39,774 nucleotides of DNA. Source: Rhodobacter sp. GTDB lineage: Bacteria; Pseudomonadota; Alphaproteobacteria; Rhodobacterales; Rhodobacteraceae. The stretch spans positions 1 through 39,774 of the forward strand of contig JADCDI010000023.1 in the NCBI GenBank assembly GCA_020251025.1. Direction: 5' to 3'. Made by a program: the position numbers and the translations under genes. Under the pieces are notes generated by a model that was not told the origin of the DNA, made no database searches, and saw only the letters and a program-made list of their open reading frames with translations. Shown piece by piece: positions 34,561 through 39,774 of the stretch (position 1 is its first letter; every line of letters begins with the position of its first letter).

Positions 34561-34973
34561 TTTGGCACAGGTCCGGCGTGCACGCGGCCCAAGGCATGCG
34601 CCATGTCTGCAAGAAGGTCGCAATAAGCCCGGTCCACCGTCGCCCCGGGGCGTCCGATCAGAACGTAATCCCACCCCGGCAAACCGCCCTTGGGCAGGGT
34701 GGCGCGGGCCAGGGCGCGCAGACGGCGCTTTGCGCGGTTGCGGATAACGGCGTTACCGATCTTCCGGGAACAGGTGTAGCCGACCCGGATGTCGGCGCTG
34801 TCGTCGCCCCGGCACCGGGCCTGCAAAACAAAGCCCGGCACAGCCTGCCGCCGGGCCTGGGCGGCACGCAGGAAATCGGCGCGCTTTGCAATCACAGTCA
34901 GGCAAAGACGGGTGTCCGGCGCAGCCGGGCCCCCGGCATCGCTGCCTTTTGCCCCTGCCACCGGCGATGCCAC
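34557..34973 (-). CDS. rnpA: Ribonuclease P protein component
   Basis: This 138-aa protein subunit of RNase P supports 5' processing of tRNA precursors. The conserved core [27 protein letters not shown] is followed by [32 protein letters not shown], the RNA-binding RNR motif. The start is uncertain: the GTG at 34973 extends an Ala/Gly-rich N-terminus common in this group. It follows rpmH after 35 bp and overlaps yidD. Confidence 0.93.
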   Translation of the reverse strand: MASPVAGAKGSDAGGPAAPDTRLCLTVIAKRADFLRAAQARRQAVPGFVLQARCRGDDSADIRVGYTCSRKIGNAVIRNRAKRRLRALARATLPKGGLPGWDYVLIGRPGATVDRAYCDLLADMAHALGRVHAGPVPK

Positions 34974-35008
34974 GTCATGCCGCCTTCAGAAGGCGCGTGC
35001 GGGCCGGA

Positions 35009-35143
35009 TCAGGCCGACAGCTTTTTGCGGCCCCGGGCGCGGCGGGCTGACAGCACAAGGCGGCCGCCCTTGGTGGCCATGCGGGCACGGAACCCGTGGC
35101 GACGGGCGCGAACCAGGTTCGAGGGTTGAAACGTGCGCTTCAT
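35009..35143 (-). CDS. rpmH: 50S ribosomal protein L34
   Basis: This small 44-aa ribosomal protein starts [22 protein letters not shown] and ends [13 protein letters not shown], a full match to the L34 pattern. It is highly basic. It is first in the rpmH-rnpA-yidD unit, next to a good sigma-70-like promoter on the minus strand. Confidence 0.97.
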   Translation of the reverse strand: MKRTFQPSNLVRARRHGFRARMATKGGRLVLSARRARGRKKLSA

Positions 35144-35211
35144 CGCGGATCTCCATAACTTCAACCGCCCGCAGCCGGCGGATTCGGGGGTTGCACCCGG
35201 TCGACTCCGGT

Positions 35212-35240
35212 CCTTTACGGGGGGCGGGCGGGCAAGTCAA
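35212..35240 (-). promoter_or_regulatory. Predicted rpmH promoter
   Basis: On the minus strand, TTGACT (35240-35235) and TAAAGG (35217-35212) are 17 bp apart, about 70 bp upstream of the rpmH start. The -35 is strong and the -10 weaker. It would drive rpmH-rnpA-yidD. Confidence 0.55.
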
Positions 35241-35374
35241 TTCGTCGGCAGCGCTTTCTTGCGTCACATCTTCCTGCGATGGCCCGGGAAAACGGGGGCC
35301 GCACGCGCGGCGGCATTCGGGATGTTGCACACATCAATGTCGCGTGATGGGTCTGTTGCCCCGCTCGTGCTTCG

Positions 35375-36142
35375 GTGCATGCTGCGGCGGCAGAAAACCG
35401 GAAAGTGCCGCAAGTGAACAAGACAACCCCAAGGCAATGGCACCGCCTGCGCCGCAGGCTGCCGATCCTGATCATCGGGGCCACGGCCCTGATCGGTGCG
35501 CTGACCCTGCGCGACCAGCTGAGCTTTGCGGCGCTGGCGCAGCACCGCGAGGCGCTGATTTCCCTGCGCGATGCGCATTACATTCCCGCTGTGGTGATCT
35601 TCATCCTGATCTATGCCGCGATGGTGGCGCTCAGCCTGCCCGGGGCGACGGTGGCCACGCTGACGGGCGGCTTTCTGTTCGGGCTGTTTCCGGGTGTGCT
35701 GTTCAACTTGGCTGCGGCCACGACCGGGGCAATCGGTGTCTTTCTGGCGGCCAGGCTGGGGTTCGGTGCCGAACTGGCCGCCCGGATCGAAGCGGGCGGC
35801 GGGGCTGCCGCGCGTCTGCAGGCGGGGCTGCGCCGGAACGAGATTCCGGCGCTGTTCCTGATGCGTCTCTTGCCGCTGGTTCCGTTCTTTCTGGCCAACC
35901 TTGTTCCGGCCGCGATGAATGTGGCGCTGTGGCGCTTTGCCTACACCACGTTCTTCGGCATCATGCCCGGAACGCTGATCCTGACCTGGGTCGGTGCCGG
36001 ATTGGGTGAGGTCTTCGGGCGGGGCGAGGAGCCGGACCTGAGCCTGCTGACGGACCCGCGCTTTCTTGGCCCGCTGCTGGGTCTGGCCGCCCTTGCGGCA
36101 TTGCCCGTCCTTGTCCGGGCGGTCCGGCGGAAGGAGCTGTGA
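35375..36142 (+). CDS. TVP38/TMEM64-family membrane protein
   Basis: This VTT-domain (SNARE-associated/DedA-like) membrane protein is about 255 aa with about six hydrophobic segments. The conserved core PGATVATLTGGFLFGLFPGVLFNLAAATTGAIGVFLAARLGFG is followed by RLLPLVPFFLANLVPAAMNVALWRFAYTTFFGIMPGT. Family members are implicated in lipid scrambling or transport. The start is uncertain: GTG at 35375, 35405 or 35414, none with a strong ribosome-binding site. It ends two bases before the next gene, a Lpd/MerA-like flavoprotein, a frequent pairing. Confidence 0.85.
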   Translation: MHAAAAENRKVPQVNKTTPRQWHRLRRRLPILIIGATALIGALTLRDQLSFAALAQHREALISLRDAHYIPAVVIFILIYAAMVALSLPGATVATLTGGFLFGLFPGVLFNLAAATTGAIGVFLAARLGFGAELAARIEAGGGAAARLQAGLRRNEIPALFLMRLLPLVPFFLANLVPAAMNVALWRFAYTTFFGIMPGTLILTWVGAGLGEVFGRGEEPDLSLLTDPRFLGPLLGLAALAALPVLVRAVRRKEL

Positions 36143-36143
36143 C

Positions 36144-37559
36144 ATGACCCGGCTGCGGACAGACATCTGTGTGATCGGCGCAGGCTCAGGCGGCCTGTCG
36201 GTGGCGGCGGGCGCGGTGCAGATGGGCGCCCGCGTCGTGCTGATCGAGGGTGCCAGGATGGGGGGCGATTGCCTCAATCACGGCTGCGTTCCGTCCAAGG
36301 CGCTGCTTGCCGCCGGCAGGGCGGCGCATGCGATGACGGCAGGGGCGGCGCTGGGCATCGCGCCCGCCGCGCCACAGGTGGATTTCGGCGCGGTCAAGGA
36401 TCATGTCGCCCGAACCATCGCCGCCATCGCCCCAATGGACAGTCAGGAACGCTTTGAGGGCCTGGGTGTCACCGTGATCCGCGACTGGGCCCGTTTTCTT
36501 TCGCCGACAGAAGTGCAGGCGGGTGCGGCCCGCATCACGGCCCGCCGCTTTGTCATCGCCACGGGGTCCCGGCCCCTTGTGCCGCCGGTTCCCGGCCTGT
36601 CCGACCTGCCTTATCTGACCAATGAGACCATCTTTGCGCTGCGCGAGAGGCCGTCGCACCTGCTGATCCTGGGGGGCGGGCCGATCGGGCTGGAAATGGC
36701 GCAGGCGCATCGCCGCCTGGGCTGCGAGGTGACAGTGATCGAAGCCGGGTCTGCGCTTGGCCGGGAAGACCCCGAACTGGCCGCTGTGGTTGTGCAGCAA
36801 CTGCGCGCAGAAGGAGTGACGATCCTGGAGGGCACCGCTGTCAGCAGCTTTGCGGGGGGCAGCGGCATCACCGCCACCCTGTCGGATGGCCGGACGCTGG
36901 CCGGGTCCCATCTTCTGATTGCCGCCGGGCGCAAGGCGGCCCTGGACGGGCTGGGGCTGGATGCCGCCGGTGTGACCCGCAACGACCGGGGCGTCATTGT
37001 TGATGCCAGCCTGCGGTCTTCCAACCGGCGCGTCTATGCCGTGGGTGATGCGGCGGGCGGCGCGCAGTTCACGCATCTGGCGGGCTATCATGCCGGGGTG
37101 GTCATCCGGCAGATGCTGTTCGCGCTGCCGGCACGGGCCGGCATGGCCCATATTCCCCGCGCCACCTATACTGATCCGGAACTGGCACAGGTCGGCCTGA
37201 CCGAGGCCGAGGCGCGGGCGCGCCACGGGGACCGGCTGACGGTGCTGCGCTGGCATTTCCACGACAATGACCGCGCCCGGGCCGAGGGCCGGACCCGGGG
37301 GCTGATCAAGGTCATGGTCGTCAGGGGCCGCCCGGTCGGTGCCGGCATCGCCGGTGCCCAGGCCGGCGAACTGATCGGCCTTTGGGCGCTGGCCCTGTCG
37401 GCCCGGCTGAAGATGGGATCGCTGGCGGGCATGGTTGTGCCCTATCCGACGCTGGGCGAAGTGTCGAAACGGGCCGCAGGGGCCTATTTCTCGCCGCGTC
37501 TGTTTGATAACCCTGCGGTCAGGCGGGTGGTGCGGCTGGTGCAGCGATGGCTGCCCTGA
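36144..37559 (+). CDS. Lipoamide-dehydrogenase/mercuric-reductase-like flavoprotein disulfide reductase
   Basis: This 471-aa class I pyridine nucleotide-disulfide oxidoreductase binds FAD through GAGSGGLSVAAGAVQMG (12-28) and NAD(P)H through LGGGPIGLEMAQAHRRLG. The redox-active pair is C43 and C48 in GGDCLNHGCVPSK. VYAVGDAA binds FAD. In the dimer domain the usual catalytic His-Glu motif reads YPTLGE, so His is replaced by Tyr while Glu is kept, as in MerA-like proteins. It lacks a MerA metal-binding N-terminal domain and C-terminal cysteines, so mercury reduction is doubtful. Substrate unknown. An ideal ribosome-binding site (ggaaggag) lies before the ATG, and it is coupled to the TVP38 gene. 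Confidence 0.9.
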   Translation: MTRLRTDICVIGAGSGGLSVAAGAVQMGARVVLIEGARMGGDCLNHGCVPSKALLAAGRAAHAMTAGAALGIAPAAPQVDFGAVKDHVARTIAAIAPMDSQERFEGLGVTVIRDWARFLSPTEVQAGAARITARRFVIATGSRPLVPPVPGLSDLPYLTNETIFALRERPSHLLILGGGPIGLEMAQAHRRLGCEVTVIEAGSALGREDPELAAVVVQQLRAEGVTILEGTAVSSFAGGSGITATLSDGRTLAGSHLLIAAGRKAALDGLGLDAAGVTRNDRGVIVDASLRSSNRRVYAVGDAAGGAQFTHLAGYHAGVVIRQMLFALPARAGMAHIPRATYTDPELAQVGLTEAEARARHGDRLTVLRWHFHDNDRARAEGRTRGLIKVMVVRGRPVGAGIAGAQAGELIGLWALALSARLKMGSLAGMVVPYPTLGEVSKRAAGAYFSPRLFDNPAVRRVVRLVQRWLP

Positions 37560-37564
37560 CGCGC

Positions 37565-37622
37565 GGCCGGGCCGGCCGGGCCCGGGGGGGCCGTCTCTGC
37601 CCCGGCCCGGTCCGGCCCGGCC
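37565..37622 (+). terminator. Large GC hairpin after the flavoprotein gene
   Basis: Arms 37565-37587 and 37600-37622 pair at 20 of 23 positions around a 12-nt loop, starting 5 bp after the stop codon. The sequence is almost pure G+C and has no T-tract, so a classical terminator is not certain; it could stabilise the mRNA 3' end. Confidence 0.5.
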
Positions 37623-37706
37623 ACGGGCAGGAGGTTCCTGGCGCAACCCCCCCGCCGGAGGGTTTCCGATAGCTCATCACCCCCCGGGGATGTTATTGAA
37701 CAGAAC

Positions 37707-39134
37707 ATGGACGAGACGGCAAAGGTCAGGAAAGGGTCTGTGCTGAACACGCTGTCAGGGCGTTTTCTGTTGCTGACGGTGGCTTTCGTCATGCTGGCCG
37801 AGGTTCTGATCTTTGTGCCGTCCGTGGCGCGGTTCAGGGCGGACTACCTGCTTTTGAAGCTGGAACGGGCGCAGATCGCCTCGCTTGCGACCCTGGCCAC
37901 CGATGAAATGATCAGCGCCGAACTGGAAAAAGAGTTGCTGGCGAACGCGGGCGTCTTCAACGTGGTGCTTCGCCGCGATGAGGTGCGGCAACTTGTGCTG
38001 TCTTCGCCTATCCCCGAACCGGTCTACGCCACCTATGATCTGCGCCTGCAGGGGTCCTGGCGGCTGATCCGCGATGCCATCGCCCAGATCCTTGATCCGC
38101 AGAACCGCGTGATCCGCGTGATCGGCAACCCCGTGCAGCAGGCGGGTCTGCTGATCGAGATCACCACCGAAACCGCCCCCCTGCGCAGCGCGCTGCTGGA
38201 ATATGGTTGGCGTATCCTGATCCTTTCGGCACTGATCTCGGCCGTGACGGCTGCCTTGCTGTTTCTGGCAGTGCGCCGGTTGCTGGTCGTGCCGATCCGC
38301 CGCGTGGTCAACCACATGACCGCCTACGCGGATGCGCCCGAGGATGCCCGGCGCATCATCACCCCCACCGCGCGCGTCGCGGAACTGCGCGAGGCGGAAG
38401 ACGCCCTTTACGGCCTGCAGACGCAACTGACCGCAGCCCTGCGCCAGAAAGAGCGGCTTGCCCAGCTTGGCGGCGCGGTTGCCAAGATCAGCCATGATCT
38501 GCGCAACCTTCTGACCACGGCCCAGCTCTTTGCCGACCGGATGGAAGGCAGTGCCGACCCCGTGGTCGCCCGCGCCGCCCCCAAGCTGGAGGCGTCGATC
38601 CGCCGCGCGGTTGCCTTGTGCGAATCGACGCTGACCTTCGGCAGGGCCGAAGAGCCGCCGCCGCAACTGTCGCGCTTTCCGCTGCGCCGTCTGGCCGATG
38701 AGGTGGCCGAAGGGGAAGGCCTGGGTCCCGATGGCCCCGTCGCCTGCCTGATCGAGATTGCCCCCGGAATGATGGTGCGCGGTGACCGCGAGCAGCTGTA
38801 CCGCGTGCTGTCGAACCTGCTGCGCAATGCCCGCCAGGCGATCGAGGCCACCGGCGCAGAGGGCACGATCACGATCAGCGGCGGCGAAGATGACAGCGAC
38901 TGGTGGATCAAGGTGGCAGATACCGGCCCCGGCCTGCCGGCACGGGCGCGTGAGCACCTGTTCACCGCCTTTCAGGGCGGGGCGCGCAAGGGTGGTTCCG
39001 GCCTTGGTCTGGCCATTTCGGCCGAGCTGGTGCGCGGCCACGGGGGGCGGCTGGAGCTTTTGCGCAGCGGTGAGGGCGGCACCGCGTTCCTGATCCGGCT
39101 GCCGAAAACAGTCGGCCCCACGGACCTGCAGTAA
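37707..39134 (+). CDS. Sensor histidine kinase
   Basis: This 475-aa membrane kinase has two transmembrane helices (about 20-38 and 168-188) enclosing a roughly 130-residue periplasmic sensor. A HAMP domain (about 189-241) follows. The HisKA box KISHDLRNLL has the phospho-acceptor H263. The ATPase domain shows an N-box NLLRNARQAI (N374), G1 DTGPGL (405-410) and G2 GSGLGL (430-435). No response regulator gene is adjacent in the window, so the partner is unknown. The ATG at 37707 is the first in frame. Confidence 0.92.
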   Translation: MDETAKVRKGSVLNTLSGRFLLLTVAFVMLAEVLIFVPSVARFRADYLLLKLERAQIASLATLATDEMISAELEKELLANAGVFNVVLRRDEVRQLVLSSPIPEPVYATYDLRLQGSWRLIRDAIAQILDPQNRVIRVIGNPVQQAGLLIEITTETAPLRSALLEYGWRILILSALISAVTAALLFLAVRRLLVVPIRRVVNHMTAYADAPEDARRIITPTARVAELREAEDALYGLQTQLTAALRQKERLAQLGGAVAKISHDLRNLLTTAQLFADRMEGSADPVVARAAPKLEASIRRAVALCESTLTFGRAEEPPPQLSRFPLRRLADEVAEGEGLGPDGPVACLIEIAPGMMVRGDREQLYRVLSNLLRNARQAIEATGAEGTITISGGEDDSDWWIKVADTGPGLPARAREHLFTAFQGGARKGGSGLGLAISAELVRGHGGRLELLRSGEGGTAFLIRLPKTVGPTDLQ

Positions 39135-39149
39135 GCCGCGTTTTCGCCC

Positions 39150-39178
39150 TTGCAATGGGTCAGGGGCGGGGCTACATC
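39150..39178 (+). promoter_or_regulatory. Predicted tRNA-Arg promoter
   Basis: TTGCAA (39150-39155) and TACATC (39173-39178) are spaced by 17 bp and lie 10 bp before the mature tRNA start. This is a good sigma-70-like fit in the short gap after the kinase gene. Confidence 0.6.
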
Positions 39179-39188
39179 GCGCATCAGC

Positions 39189-39265
39189 GGACCCGTAGCT
39201 CAGCTGGATAGAGCATCAGACTACGAATCTGAGGGCCGGGCGTTCGAATCGCTCCGGGTCCGCCA
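39189..39265 (+). tRNA. tRNA-Arg(ACG)
   Basis: A 77-nt cloverleaf with acceptor arm GGACCCG/CGGGTCC, D arm GCTC/GAGC, anticodon stem TCAGA/TCTGA with loop CTACGAA (anticodon ACG) and TPsiC loop TTCGAAT. The 3' CCA is genomically encoded. The A at position 34 would be converted to inosine by TadA, so it reads CGU, CGC and CGA. No integrase lies beside it. Confidence 0.96.
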
Positions 39266-39368
39266 GGAAACCGGGACTTTCTGGCATGGCGTTAGCAGGG
39301 TACTGAAAAGTGCCGCTTGCGTAGGTTTTCTGGCGGAAAAGCGGGAAATTCTTGCGCCTGCGCCGCCT

Positions 39369-39774
39369 GGCAGGGGCCATCGCCCTTGGCCCTGCGCTGC
39401 GCTGGCATCAGGACCGGCCGGGGGCCAAAGCCCCCGGCGGGCGCTGGCCGTGGGCAGGTCGGGTGCTGGCCTTTCGTTGGTCCCGGACCTGCCGGTCTGC
39501 AGGGGACCGTCCCGCGCGGGCGGGGGAAACGCGGGTCGCGTTTCCTGTTCCCGCCCGGCGGGGCGAAGGCACCATCACCGCTTCAATGGCAGGGGCCATC
39601 GCCCCTGCCACAGCTCCACGCCGGGATCAGGACGGGCCGGGGGCCAAAGCCCCCGGCCAGCGCCCGCCCCGCCCACGGCGGGCGCTTCGCCCCCGCCGGG
39701 TCGGGCGCTGGCCTCTGTGTCTCCCGGACCTGCCGATCTACAAGGCACCGTCCCGCGCGGGCGGGGGAAACGCG
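39369..39774. repeat. Right tandem array of the hairpin-rich repeat, cut by the window end
   Basis: The same unit as at 1-432 occurs about twice, offset by 219 bp (39369 and 39588). The second copy preserves perfect hairpins at 39588-39596/39601-39609, 39635-39644/39649-39658 and 39659-39668/39677-39686. The first copy has lost part of the third and fourth hairpins. The final bases (gcgggggaaacgcg) stop inside the fourth hairpin. The pieces have the same orientation as at the left end, but the two ends are not identical, so a simple circular overlap is not supported. Confidence 0.85.

Noticed and set aside
36144-37559. Mercuric reductase merA
   Set aside because: No N-terminal metal-binding domain, no C-terminal cysteine pair and no mer genes nearby.
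1-39774. Circular molecule suggested by similar ends
   Set aside because: The repeat copies at the two ends differ in sequence and period, and there is no exact terminal overlap or replication gene.
39189-39774. Genomic island inserted at tRNA-Arg
   Set aside because: No integrase and no duplicated tRNA 3' end are visible in the window.

Overview
The window is a high-GC, gene-dense piece of chromosome that looks alphaproteobacterial, most likely Rhodobacteraceae/Paracoccaceae. The evidence is the Aap-type general L-amino-acid ABC transporter, the crcB-rluC-ATP12 run, the yidC-MOSC-engB run, the argB / Fe-S protein / sixA run, a tesA gene divergent from an ABC-transporter pair, and a dimethylglycine-dehydrogenase-type flavoprotein. 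Genes are tightly packed and ATGA/GTGA stop-start overlaps are common. The genus cannot be fixed from the sequence alone.

Both ends lie inside the same family of non-coding repeats. The unit is about 220-242 bp and carries several perfect hairpins. It is tandem at 1-430 and at 39369-39774, and a decayed inverted copy lies near 2450-2570. Because the sequence starts and stops inside this repeat, the window may be a contig that broke at the repeats.

Layout from left to right: ettA (ABC-F translation factor); a gene-poor stretch; galM; a zinc-uptake locus with znuA divergent from zur-znuC-znuB around a Zur-box-like dyad; an 831-aa DMGDH/SarDH-like FAD-GcvT protein; a decayed IS5-type element; tesA divergent from a LolD/YbbA-YbbP-type ABC pair, with overlapping start codons; pepT; rarA; a striking double inverted repeat; crcB-rluC-atp12; aapJ-Q-M-P with a structured leader and an intercistronic hairpin; a minus-strand operon argB / [4Fe-4S]-like protein (broken by one stop codon) / sixA; an SDR gene; the minus-strand run yidC-MOSC-engB; an EAL phosphodiesterase with a dead GGDEF domain; ttcA; a DUF3833-like lipoprotein; the minus-strand run rpmH-rnpA-yidD; a TVP38-family membrane protein coupled to a Lpd/MerA-like flavoprotein; an orphan-looking sensor histidine kinase; and tRNA-Arg(ACG).

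Themes: zinc homeostasis (znu/zur), nutrient uptake (aap, pepT), membrane-protein biogenesis (yidC, yidD), translation (ettA, rpmH, rnpA, ttcA, rluC family, tRNA-Arg), fluoride export (crcB) and signalling (EAL, histidine kinase). I found no convincing new multi-gene defence or biosynthetic system. The most unusual items are the hairpin-rich repeat family at both ends, the double dyad after rarA, the structured aapJ leader and the single-stop lesion in the Fe-S gene.
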